The notes under the pieces are model-generated. The model was not told the DNA's origin, did no database searches, and was given only the letters and a program-made list of their open reading frames with translations. From Bombella pollinis (GTDB taxonomy: Bacteria > Pseudomonadota > Alphaproteobacteria > Acetobacterales > Acetobacteraceae): a stretch of 64,000 nt of DNA. The DNA lies in assembly GCF_026385485.1 (NCBI RefSeq), contig NZ_JANIDX010000001.1, positions 124,001 to 188,000 on the forward strand. The letters run 5' to 3'. A program made the translations under genes and the position numbers. Shown in pieces: positions 17,241 to 24,724 of the stretch; the first letter of the stretch is position 1; each line of letters starts with the position of its first letter.

Positions 17241-17531
17241 ATGATCATCGCTGAAGTTTCCTACCTCGCCTCACCTGAAGACATACAAGCCCAACGCCCT
17301 GCTCATCGCGCCTTCCTTGATACATTATATGACCGCCGCTTATTACTGGCCTCTGGGCCTAAAACCAGCAAGGATGGTGGCATCCTCATCATTCGCGATG
17401 GCATTAGCCTAGATGAGATTGAATCCCTCTTAGCGGAGGACCCTTTTGTGACCTCTGGCGTAGGGCAATATCGGTTTATTGAGTTCACAGCCGCCAAAAC
17501 AGCCCCAGAGCTAAAAACACTAGCGCAATAA
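17241..17531 (+). CDS. YciI-family protein
   Basis: A 96-residue alpha/beta protein of the YciI/YCII fold, with RPAHRAFLDTLYDRRLLLASGP and EDPFVTSGVGQYRFIEF blocks containing the conserved His/Asp pattern of the family. AAAGGA lies 8 bases before the ATG. It opens a three-gene operon with a dehydrogenase (10 bases downstream) and a beta-propeller protein. YciI proteins are often enzymes acting on small aromatic or dicarbonyl substrates, but the role here is unknown. Confidence 0.85.
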   Translation: MIIAEVSYLASPEDIQAQRPAHRAFLDTLYDRRLLLASGPKTSKDGGILIIRDGISLDEIESLLAEDPFVTSGVGQYRFIEFTAAKTAPELKTLAQ

Positions 17532-17541
17532 AGGGGCCGTC

Positions 17542-18414
17542 ATGCTCGATACACTCTTAACAAAAGCCCGTAACAGGCCAGCCGTTGTTATTGGGGCAGG
17601 GACGATGGGCACGCGCATCGCCCTTATGCTCGCCACACAAGGGGGAGAAGTACGCCTTTTTGACCGCAGCGTGGAAGCCACCCAACGCGGACTTGCTTAT
17701 ATTCAACACACACTTCCACAGGTCATCCCTACCGTAAAAGGGGGGAAAGCCGGGCCTGTACATATCACCACCGCTCTGGACGATGCCTTAAAAGACGCAT
17801 GGCTTGTGATTGAGGCCCTGCCGGAAAAATTGGACCTTAAAATAGATATTTTTGGCCAATTAGAGCAATACGCCCCCAAAGATGCCCTCCTTACAACGAC
17901 CTCATCCTCCTTCCCCTCTCGTCACATTATTGGCCATGTGAAGGATACGCACCGCGTCTTTAACACGCATTTTATGATGCCACCGGATAAGCGCGCGGTG
18001 GAGATTATGTCCTGCGGGGCCACAGAGCCTAGCCTTATGGAAGGGCTAGCGGCTTACTTCACCCAGCTTGGCCTCTCACCTTATCTCCTAAAGAAAGAGA
18101 GCATGGGGTTTATCCAAAATCGTATTTGGGCGGCCATCAAACGCGAAGCTCTCTGCGTTGCGGCTGAAGGCATTACCGAGCCTGAAACGATCGACCGCAT
18201 TTACCGCGAAACTATAGGAACCGCCCAAGGCCCCTTCCAGCTTATGGACCAAGTGGGGTTGGACATCGTTTTACAAATTGAGGAACATTACGCAGCGGTA
18301 TTCCCTCATCTGCCAGAGGCCCCACGCCAGCTTCTCCGCGAAATGATTGCCGAAAACCGGCTCGGTATCAAAACAGGCCGCGGCTTCTATAGCTATGGTA
18401 AAGAAACATCATGA
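17542..18414 (+). CDS. 3-hydroxyacyl-CoA dehydrogenase-family NAD-dependent oxidoreductase
   Basis: A 290-residue protein with an N-terminal Rossmann fold (VVIGAGTMGTRIALMLA, GxGxxG) and a C-terminal 3HCDH helical domain (GFIQNRIWAAIKREAL, NRLGIKTGRGFYSYG). The catalytic His region is FNTHFMMPP. Relatives include 3-hydroxybutyryl-CoA dehydrogenase and L-gulonate 3-dehydrogenase; with no other fatty-acid oxidation gene nearby, a sugar-acid or small hydroxyacid substrate is equally possible. Its stop overlaps the next start by 4 bases (ATGA). Confidence 0.82.
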   Translation: MLDTLLTKARNRPAVVIGAGTMGTRIALMLATQGGEVRLFDRSVEATQRGLAYIQHTLPQVIPTVKGGKAGPVHITTALDDALKDAWLVIEALPEKLDLKIDIFGQLEQYAPKDALLTTTSSSFPSRHIIGHVKDTHRVFNTHFMMPPDKRAVEIMSCGATEPSLMEGLAAYFTQLGLSPYLLKKESMGFIQNRIWAAIKREALCVAAEGITEPETIDRIYRETIGTAQGPFQLMDQVGLDIVLQIEEHYAAVFPHLPEAPRQLLREMIAENRLGIKTGRGFYSYGKETS

Positions 18415-19292
18415 CCCATCAGCCCCTTCTCTACACGTTAGAAACCGAACCCCCACGCATAACGATCCTCTCCCCCAAAGAAGGGCAGGTGCTCTCCCAT
18501 ATTGACCTCGGTTGGGGCACACCTGATGGCCTCTGGATTGATAAAGCCGAAGGCCGCCTTTATTGGACCAATATGGGCAAGGATTACGCCGCCGCTGATG
18601 GCACAATAAACACCGCCCGGTTAGATGGACGTGACCATAAAACCCTCATAGGCCACGGCCTTGTCGTAACACCCAAGCAGCTTACCTCCGCCCCGCATTG
18701 TGAGCATCTTTATTGGTGCGACCGAGAGGGGATGCGCATCATGCGCTGCCGCCGCGATGGTAGCAATTTGGAGGTTCTCCTCCAAAGAGGTACCTTCCCC
18801 ACAGATATGACAGATTGCACCCTCCATTGCGTTGGGATCGCCCTCGATACACATCATAATTACCTCTATTGGACCCAAAAAGGCCCCCCAAAAGGAGGCA
18901 CGGGCGGCATCTTCCGTATGGCATTAGAGCAGCCAGAGGGCATGGACCCCGCTCATCGTACAGATATAGACTGCCTCCTTTCGCATCTGCCTGAACCTAT
19001 TGACCTGCATCTCTCCTCCGATGGCCGCATCTTATGGTGGACAGACCGAGGCGGCCCCCCGAATGGCAGCAGCTTGAATGTTGCCCATGTAGATAAGCAG
19101 GGCCTACACGACCATCGCATCATCGCCCGAGACCTAGGAGACGCCATCGGCCTCGCTATTGATGAAGCCAAAGGATGCGCTTTTGTCAGTAATTTAGAGG
19201 GTGCGCTTTACGAGATTAACCTCACCACAGCAAAGGCACGCCTCCTCACCCAACAAGGCCCCATGACGGGTCTCCATCTCTTAACGCCATAA
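18411..19292 (+). CDS. YWTD-type (LDL-receptor class B-like) beta-propeller protein
   Basis: A 293-residue protein without a signal peptide, built of repeated units containing LYWTNMGKD, LYWCDREGMRIMRCRRDG, LYWTQKGPP and LWWTDRGGPPNGSSLNVAHVD. These resemble YWTD propeller blades and the SMP-30/gluconolactonase fold. It is translationally coupled to the dehydrogenase upstream. A lactone hydrolase acting next to a dehydrogenase would make biochemical sense, but catalytic metal ligands cannot be confirmed by eye. Confidence 0.72.
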   Translation: MTHQPLLYTLETEPPRITILSPKEGQVLSHIDLGWGTPDGLWIDKAEGRLYWTNMGKDYAAADGTINTARLDGRDHKTLIGHGLVVTPKQLTSAPHCEHLYWCDREGMRIMRCRRDGSNLEVLLQRGTFPTDMTDCTLHCVGIALDTHHNYLYWTQKGPPKGGTGGIFRMALEQPEGMDPAHRTDIDCLLSHLPEPIDLHLSSDGRILWWTDRGGPPNGSSLNVAHVDKQGLHDHRIIARDLGDAIGLAIDEAKGCAFVSNLEGALYEINLTTAKARLLTQQGPMTGLHLLTP

Positions 19293-19375
19293 GACGCACC
19301 CTTCCCTCAAAGGAGGATATTCATGAAGCTTTATATTCCTTTATCATTAACTGCTCATATGGTCATATCTTTATC

Positions 19376-19403
19376 TTGACAGAATAAAGCGACCAGCTAA
19401 AAA
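19376..19403 (+). promoter_or_regulatory. Candidate metQNI promoter
   Basis: TTGACA (19376-19381) and TAAAAA (19398-19403) with a 16-bp spacer, about 105 bases before the metQ start. The -35 is a full consensus match. Confidence 0.55.
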
Positions 19404-19410
19404 CTCATCT

Positions 19411-19488
19411 CACACGCGCTATGATTGGTGTGCGTGTCCCTCTTTCCTTGTGGTGGAAACGTCTGTAATACAGTACCCATCCACTCCT
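19411..19488 (+). promoter_or_regulatory. Structured 5' leader of metQNI, candidate cis-regulatory RNA
   Basis: Two helices can be drawn. First, ACACGC (19412-19417) with GCGTGT (19432-19437), or alternatively CACAC with GTGTG (19411-19415/19428-19432). Second, GTGGTGG (19450-19456) with CCA(T)CCAC (19477-19484), enclosing a small CTGT/ACAG hairpin (19463-19473). It fills most of the leader before a methionine-uptake operon, where S-adenosylmethionine riboswitches are common. I cannot match it to a known class. Confidence 0.35.
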
Positions 19489-19508
19489 AAATGTTGAAAG
19501 GTATGCCC

Positions 19509-20339
19509 ATGTCCCGGTCCTTTTCTCTCCCCCGGCGTCGTTTTCTTAGCCTTTCAACAGGGCTAGCGGGGGCTGCGACTCTTGGCCTTCTCGGTTCTGC
19601 CGCAGCTCATGCGGAGGAGCGCACGCTCAAAATCGGTATCATGTCCGGTGAGGATGAAGATATTTGGCGCGTTGTGAGCCAAAATGCGGCACAGCGTGGC
19701 TTGAGCCTTAAAATCATCACCTTCTCCGATTATAACACCCCTAATGAGGCCCTCTCCGAGCATGAGGTGGATGCAAATGCCTTCCAGCACAAGCCGTTCC
19801 TTGATGCGCAAAAGAAGGCCCATGGGTATGACATCGTCCCTGTAGGGGATACTTACTTCCAGCCGATTGGCCTGTACTCCCATAAATGGCACAGCCCTGC
19901 GGACATCCCTAAGGGGGCCCGCATTGGCATCCCTAATGACCCCAGCAATGAGGGCCGTGCCCTGCATGTGTTAGAGACACTTGGCCTCATTAAGCTTCCC
20001 AGCAATACGGGGCTCTTCCCCACTGTGCTAGATATTGCCGAAAACCCGCGTGACCTCTCTATTGAGGAACTTGATGCTGGTGTTGTTGGCCGCTCCCTGC
20101 CGGATTTAGACGCCGCGGTTGTGAATATGGACTGGGCGCGTAAGGCTGGCATCCCGCAGACAGAGCGCATTGGGGTAGAAGGCTTGGCCAACAACCCTTA
20201 TGTCAATTTCATCTCTGTGAATGGGAATGACGCTAATGCACCATGGGTTAAGCCCTTGGTGGAGAGCTATCATCAACCTAATGTCCGTCAGGTGATTTTG
20301 GACCTCTATCACGGTACGGTCACTCCTGCGTGGTCATGA
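19509..20339 (+). CDS. metQ: D-methionine ABC transporter substrate-binding protein
   Basis: Periplasmic methionine-binding protein of the NlpA/MetQ family, about 276 residues. The ATG at 19509 is preferred over in-frame starts at 19491 and 19503 because AAAGG lies 7 bases upstream. The signal peptide has RRRFLS followed by a hydrophobic run ending AHAEE, a Tat-like leader without the lipobox Cys usual in MetQ. Family blocks include KIGIMSGEDEDIW, DANAFQHKPFLD and PIGLYSHKW, the last two forming the ligand site region. Overlaps metN by 4 bases. Confidence 0.92.
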   Translation: MSRSFSLPRRRFLSLSTGLAGAATLGLLGSAAAHAEERTLKIGIMSGEDEDIWRVVSQNAAQRGLSLKIITFSDYNTPNEALSEHEVDANAFQHKPFLDAQKKAHGYDIVPVGDTYFQPIGLYSHKWHSPADIPKGARIGIPNDPSNEGRALHVLETLGLIKLPSNTGLFPTVLDIAENPRDLSIEELDAGVVGRSLPDLDAAVVNMDWARKAGIPQTERIGVEGLANNPYVNFISVNGNDANAPWVKPLVESYHQPNVRQVILDLYHGTVTPAWS

Positions 20340-21373
20340 GGCCTATCCTTGACATCCAGCATGTAACCCATGCTTTTGGCCACCATACCGCCCTGCATGA
20401 TATTTCCTTCTCTATCAAGCAAGGAGAGGTTGTTGGGCTGATTGGTCGCTCCGGGGCGGGGAAATCCACCCTTTTGCGCTGCCTCTGCGCGTTAGAGCGA
20501 CCACAGCAAGGCCATATCTTGCTCGATGGGGTGGACCTCACCACCCAAACCGAGCGGCAACTTGTCCGCGCGCGGCGCAAGATTGGCTTGGTCTTTCAGC
20601 ATTTTAATTTGCTTACCTCGCGCACGGTGGCGGGTAATATTGCCCTCCCCCTCCAAATCGCGGGCCGCCCCCGTAAGGACCATGCCAAACGCATCGCCGA
20701 ATTATTGGCCCTTGTCGGGTTGGAAGGCTTTGAGGATAAATACCCCTCCCAACTTTCTGGCGGGCAAAAGCAGCGTGTCGGCATTGCGCGTGCCCTCGCC
20801 GCAGAGCCAACATTGCTCCTTTGTGATGAGGCGACCTCCGCCCTAGACCCTGAATCCACAAACTCCATATTGGCCCTCTTGGCCGACATTAACCGCACAC
20901 TTGGCCTGACGATTATCCTCATCACACATGAGATGGAGGTTGTCCGCCGCTTTGCCCAGCGGATTCTCGTTCTTGACCATGGCCGCCTCGTGGAAGATGG
21001 CTCCTTGCTCGACATCCTACGCGATGGGCAGGAGAACCAAACCTTACATAAATTGCTAGCCGATATTCGCCCTTCTCTCCCGGCCTTCATTGCTGAGAAC
21101 CTCAGCCCCAGCCCCCTAACTGAGCCACATAAAACCATCATCCGGCTGGTTCTGAGTGGGGATAGTGCTACAACCCCGCTCTTTAGTATGCTTTACGCAC
21201 ACTATGCCGTTAAAGCGACCTTACTCCAAGGTGGGGTTACGACCATTAGCCAACGCCTTAGCGGCGATATAATCCTCAGCTTAGAGGGAGAACATATAGA
21301 GCAAGCCTTGGCCTTCCTCAAAACAGCGACACAAAGCATGGAGGTTTTGGGCTATGTCCCCTCTCATCCTTAA
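20336..21373 (+). CDS. metN: Methionine ABC transporter ATP-binding protein
   Basis: ATPase of the methionine importer, 345 residues from the ATG at 20336, which overlaps the metQ stop (ATGA). Walker A is GRSGAGKST, the signature LSGGQKQRVGIARAL, Walker B LLCDEATSALDP and the switch His in ITHEMEVV. The C-terminal 90 residues match the NIL/ACT-like domain that binds methionine and inhibits transport in E. coli MetN (known). Overlaps metI by 20 bases. Confidence 0.95.
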   Translation: MRPILDIQHVTHAFGHHTALHDISFSIKQGEVVGLIGRSGAGKSTLLRCLCALERPQQGHILLDGVDLTTQTERQLVRARRKIGLVFQHFNLLTSRTVAGNIALPLQIAGRPRKDHAKRIAELLALVGLEGFEDKYPSQLSGGQKQRVGIARALAAEPTLLLCDEATSALDPESTNSILALLADINRTLGLTIILITHEMEVVRRFAQRILVLDHGRLVEDGSLLDILRDGQENQTLHKLLADIRPSLPAFIAENLSPSPLTEPHKTIIRLVLSGDSATTPLFSMLYAHYAVKATLLQGGVTTISQRLSGDIILSLEGEHIEQALAFLKTATQSMEVLGYVPSHP

Positions 21374-22004
21374 GCTGATTCTCCAATCCACAGAACAAAC
21401 GCTGGAGATGGTCCTCGCCTCCACAGCGATTTCCGTCTTATTGGGGCTGCCTCTTGCTCTATTTATGATTGCTACAGGCCCGCGCGGGCTTTATCGCCTC
21501 CCTTTTGCAGCGCGTCTTATTGGTATGATTGTTGATGCTGTACGGGCTGTCCCTTTCATCATTTTGCTCGTCCTGCTCATCCCTGTTACCCGCTTTGTTG
21601 CAGGGACCTCCTTAGGGACCGAGGCCGCCATTGTCCCACTCTCCATTGCGGGGATTCCTTACTTCGCCCGTATTGCGGAGATGGCATTGCGGGAGGTTGA
21701 TTCCGGCTTGATAGACGCCGTACGCGCTATGGGCGGGACACGTCTAACCATCATCCGCTCGGTCTTGATTGCAGAGGCCATGCCGAGCCTCGTCACCGGG
21801 GTGACGGTGACGCTCATCTCCATGGTGGGGGCCTCTGCTATGGCAGGTGTGATTGGGGCCGGTGGGCTAGGCGACTTGGCCATTCGCTACGGGTATCAAC
21901 GTTTCAACACCACTGTGATGTTCGGTGTGGTGGTGGTCCTCATCATCATGGTCAGTGTGATGCAGATTCTCGGTAATGCGCTCGCTCGTTGGTTAAAGCA
22001 CTAG
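21354..22004 (+). CDS. metI: Methionine ABC transporter permease
   Basis: Inner-membrane permease of 216 residues with five or so hydrophobic spans. The EAA loop that contacts MetN is visible as EVDSGLIDAVRAMGGTRLTIIRSVLIAEAMP. It is the last gene of metQNI; the start lies inside the metN 3' end, indicating coupled translation, and a strong terminator follows. Confidence 0.93.
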   Translation: MSPLILKLILQSTEQTLEMVLASTAISVLLGLPLALFMIATGPRGLYRLPFAARLIGMIVDAVRAVPFIILLVLLIPVTRFVAGTSLGTEAAIVPLSIAGIPYFARIAEMALREVDSGLIDAVRAMGGTRLTIIRSVLIAEAMPSLVTGVTVTLISMVGASAMAGVIGAGGLGDLAIRYGYQRFNTTVMFGVVVVLIIMVSVMQILGNALARWLKH

Positions 22005-22030
22005 CAAGCAACGCGCCTCCACTCCCATTT

Positions 22031-22066
22031 AAAAAGCCCGTCTCCATAATGGAGACGGGCTTTTCT
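22031..22066. terminator. Bidirectional terminator between metI and the cystathionine gamma-synthase gene
   Basis: AGCCCGTCTCC pairs perfectly with GGAGACGGGCT around an ATAAT loop, with TTTTCTTTTC on the plus side and a T-run on the minus side. Confidence 0.92.
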
Positions 22067-22097
22067 TTTCTACACTGTACCTTAACGCCACACCCTC

Positions 22098-23381
22098 TCA
22101 GGCAACATTAAGAGCTTGCTCAACATCCACCAGCAGGTCATCAACATGCTCCACACCGATGGAGAGACGCACGGTGGACGATGTCACCCCGATGCGCTCG
22201 CGCACCTCTTTCGGCACGCCAGAATGGGTCATGGTAGCGGGATGGCTCGCTAAAGATTCTGTTCCGCCAAGACTGACAGCCAGCTTCATAATCTTCAACG
22301 CATTGAGGAAGCGGAAGGCCGCAGCCTCACCGCCCTCAATATCAAACGAGAAAGTTGATCCCGCACCGCTGCATTGGCGGGCATAAAGCTGCCCCTCAGC
22401 TGAGGAAGCCTCATAAAAAGGCGGGAAGTGCACCTTCTGCACCTTAGGATGATGGTTTAAGAATGTCGCCACACGCTCCGCATTCTTCGTGGCCCGCTCC
22501 ATCCGCAAGCTCAATGTCTCCAAAGAACGGCCAAGCATCCAGCAGCTATGCGGGTCCAAATGCGTCCCAATCGCCCCGCGTAATTGACGCAGCGGGCGGG
22601 TCATCGCCTCACTACCCAGCACAGCCCCTGCCACAAGGTCGGAATGACCACCCACATATTTTGTCAGAGAATAGAGCGACAAATCTGCCCCATGCTTCAA
22701 CGGATGCTGATAAAGCGGGCCGAGGAGCGTATTATCACACGCAATGACAGGCCGCTTTCCCTGCTTCGCCTCAATCTCTTCTGCAATGTGACGAATCAGC
22801 TTTAAATCCACCAGACCATTTGTTGGATTCGCAGGCGTCTCGACCAGAATCATCGCTACATGGCCCTCTGCCATGGCTTGCTCTGCCGCCTTCCGCATTA
22901 AGCCAGCATCAACACCATTGCTGCCTAACCCTACGGACTTCATCCCTAGAGAGGCCATAGTTTTGGTCAATAAAGTTTCCGTCCCACCATAAAGCGGCTG
23001 GGAGTGGAGAATCACCTCCCCCGGACGCACATACGCCAATAAGGTGGTCGCAATCGCGGACATGCCAGAGGAGAATAATACGCCCCGCTCTGCCTCCTCA
23101 TAAACCGCCAAGCGGTCCTCTACAATCTCGCTATTGGGATGGTTAAAGCGGGAATAAACCAACCCCTGCCCTTTGCCCTCCGGTGGCTCTTTACGACCAG
23201 AGACGTAATCAAAAAAATCACGCCCATCTTCCGCCGTGGGGAACACAAAGGTGGAGGTTAAAAATACCGGCGGCTTTACCGCTCCTTCTGAAAGAGCTGG
23301 GTCATACCCGTAATTCAGCATCTCCGTCTCAGGATGCAGCTTATGGTTGCCGATATGGGTTTTTTTATGATCTGACGCCAT
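22098..23381 (-). CDS. Cystathionine gamma-synthase family PLP enzyme
   Basis: A 427-residue Cys/Met-metabolism PLP enzyme. The cofactor Lys is in SLTKYVGGHSD; other family blocks are YSRFNHPNSEIVEDRLA, FSSGMSAIATTLL, SQPLYGGTETLL, VETPANPTNGLVDL, and the C-terminal SLGGTESLASHPATMTHSGVP. Possible activities are cystathionine gamma-synthase, O-acetylhomoserine sulfhydrylase or methionine gamma-lyase; sequence alone does not settle this. It converges on the methionine importer and its leader is structured, both consistent with methionine metabolism. Confidence 0.88.
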   Translation of the reverse strand: MASDHKKTHIGNHKLHPETEMLNYGYDPALSEGAVKPPVFLTSTFVFPTAEDGRDFFDYVSGRKEPPEGKGQGLVYSRFNHPNSEIVEDRLAVYEEAERGVLFSSGMSAIATTLLAYVRPGEVILHSQPLYGGTETLLTKTMASLGMKSVGLGSNGVDAGLMRKAAEQAMAEGHVAMILVETPANPTNGLVDLKLIRHIAEEIEAKQGKRPVIACDNTLLGPLYQHPLKHGADLSLYSLTKYVGGHSDLVAGAVLGSEAMTRPLRQLRGAIGTHLDPHSCWMLGRSLETLSLRMERATKNAERVATFLNHHPKVQKVHFPPFYEASSAEGQLYARQCSGAGSTFSFDIEGGEAAAFRFLNALKIMKLAVSLGGTESLASHPATMTHSGVPKEVRERIGVTSSTVRLSIGVEHVDDLLVDVEQALNVA

Positions 23382-23393
23382 TGCGCTCTTCCT

Positions 23394-23452
23394 TCAGCGG
23401 GCTTTCACTAGCAGGATATATAGCTTGCTTTATATCCTACCTATCACGCTGA
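23394..23452 (-). promoter_or_regulatory. Compact structured RNA motif upstream of the cystathionine gamma-synthase gene
   Basis: Read on the minus strand, TCAGCG (23452-23447) pairs with CGCTGA (23399-23394) as an outer helix. Inside it a 10-bp hairpin forms between 23440-23431 and 23420-23411, with one G-U pair and a 10-nt loop. The asymmetric internal loop is TGATAG on the 5' side and TAGTGAAAGCC on the 3' side. The outer helix ends next to the AAGGA ribosome site, so folding could mask translation. I do not recognise it as a standard SAM riboswitch class. Confidence 0.45.
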
Positions 23453-23473
23453 GTGATACCATATTCTCCAAAG

Positions 23474-23508
23474 AAAAACACCCTCACTCCCAATCGAGTA
23501 AGGGTGTT
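23474..23508 (-). terminator. Terminator of the cytochrome b561 gene
   Basis: On the minus strand AACACCCT...AGGGTGTT (23508-23477) forms an 8-bp stem with an inner ACTC/GAGT helix and is followed by TTTTTCTTT. Confidence 0.88.
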
Positions 23509-23522
23509 CCAGCAAGAACCAT

Positions 23523-24107
23523 TCAGCGGTCAGAACGATGACCCGGCACCATACGCTCTACAATATGGTCCTTCTTAATAAACCGATGATACAACGCTGC
23601 CAGCACATGCAATGCAATAAACCCAGCAAATATCCACCCAAGCCACTGATGCAGCCCTGGCATCATCTCTGCAAGGGAGCCACTATCCATCACACTCTGC
23701 GGCAGGGGAATTAATGGCCAAGCCACAAGACCAAACAATACAAGCGGCATCGCCATGGCAGAGACCATCAACCAACCTGTTGCAGGTAGGAGAATTTGAA
23801 AAAGATATAAAATCCCCTCAACGCTGCCCGCCATTACACGTTGAATACCAGACATACCTTGCGGAAGTGGTGGGGCTTTATGCGTCAACCGCCATATAAT
23901 CCGCACTGCAATTAGCAGCATCGTTATAATACCAACCGATTTATGCAGCTGATGTAACGCAACTGGATCACTCACAGAGGCATGATCCATATATAAACCA
24001 AGGGCTATCAAAAAAAAGATTAGCAGGGCAATCACCCAATGCAACAGCATTGCCACACCGTCATAACGTGCCGGTTGCTCGCCCTGTAATTCCACCTTCG
24101 CCGACAT
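23523..24107 (-). CDS. Cytochrome b561-family di-haem membrane protein
   Basis: A 194-residue inner-membrane protein with four hydrophobic spans. Haem-ligand His candidates are in MLLHWVIALL (span 1), LHQLHKSVGI (span 2), MPGLHQWLGW and FIALHVLAALYHRF, the prokaryotic b561 pattern. I start at 24107, where GGAG lies 6 bases upstream; an in-frame ATG at 24119 has none. Such proteins pass electrons from quinol to periplasmic acceptors or oxygen species. It sits downstream of pseudoazurin and katG on the same strand, each with its own terminator. Confidence 0.9.
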   Translation of the reverse strand: MSAKVELQGEQPARYDGVAMLLHWVIALLIFFLIALGLYMDHASVSDPVALHQLHKSVGIITMLLIAVRIIWRLTHKAPPLPQGMSGIQRVMAGSVEGILYLFQILLPATGWLMVSAMAMPLVLFGLVAWPLIPLPQSVMDSGSLAEMMPGLHQWLGWIFAGFIALHVLAALYHRFIKKDHIVERMVPGHRSDR

Positions 24108-24130
24108 GGCTTTCTCCATAGGTTGTATAT

Positions 24131-24171
24131 AAAAAAGCGGCCTTTTCCTGAAAAGATCAGGAATAAGGCCG
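24131..24171 (-). terminator. Terminator of the pseudoazurin gene
   Basis: On the minus strand CGGCCTTATTCCTG pairs with CAGGAAAAGGCCG across a short loop and is followed by a TTTTTT run. Confidence 0.9.
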
Positions 24172-24194
24172 GCATTGTTATAAACAATTTTTAC

Positions 24195-24638
24195 TTACTT
24201 GCTAGCGTTATCCACTTGCTGGAAAAGCTGCTCAAAACGGTCTTTCGCCTTGCCATACATCGGGGCTTTACGCGCTTGGGCCTCGTTATTAGCATTATCC
24301 ACCACAACAAGCCCAACCATGCCAAAAGAATAATGCGGTAGACATTTATAACCATACACGCCCGGTGTCGTGAACTTAATTGTCCGCTCTTGGCTAAAGG
24401 GCACGCTAAAGGACTGCGCTCCCTCAGGGATCATCCCCGGGATGGACTGCACATTATGCCCTCTATCGGTAGGGATAAAACGCACGCTATCACCAGAATG
24501 AATACGCACAACCCCCGGCTCGAAAGCATAAGCACCATCGCTGCCATGGGTCAGCATTTTAACATCGACTGTCGCCGCTGTGGCGGACAGGGCTGTTGCC
24601 ATAAACAGGGCCAAAGCCCCACCTGCAAACTTAAACAT
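24195..24638 (-). CDS. Pseudoazurin (type 1 blue copper protein)
   Basis: Small periplasmic electron carrier, 147 residues. The ATG at 24638 has GGAGG 5 bases upstream and is preferred over an in-frame start 4 codons earlier. A signal peptide ends ALSATA-ATVDV. The copper ligands are visible: His in DRGHNVQS, then Cys, His and Met in GYKCLPHYSFGMVGLV. Pseudoazurins usually donate electrons to periplasmic reductases or peroxidases. Here the neighbours are exported KatG upstream and cytochrome b561 downstream. Confidence 0.93.
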   Translation of the reverse strand: MFKFAGGALALFMATALSATAATVDVKMLTHGSDGAYAFEPGVVRIHSGDSVRFIPTDRGHNVQSIPGMIPEGAQSFSVPFSQERTIKFTTPGVYGYKCLPHYSFGMVGLVVVDNANNEAQARKAPMYGKAKDRFEQLFQQVDNASK

Positions 24639-24651
24639 ACTATCCTCCACT

Positions 24652-24684
24652 TCTTAACAAACCGCCGGGGAAAGACCCCGGCGG
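24652..24684 (-). terminator. Terminator of katG
   Basis: CCGCCGGGG pairs with CCCCGGCGG (24662-24684), followed on the minus strand by TTTGTT. Confidence 0.8.
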
Positions 24685-24724
24685 AATGCTTTATCTACTC
24701 TTTCTTTGACAGAGAGAGCAAAGC

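Noticed and set aside
19381..19410. GCTAAAAAC resembling the conserved 3' end of SAM-II riboswitches before metQ
   Set aside because: The other SAM-II parts (the GATTT loop and pseudoknot strands) are not found in the right order, and this segment overlaps the proposed -10.
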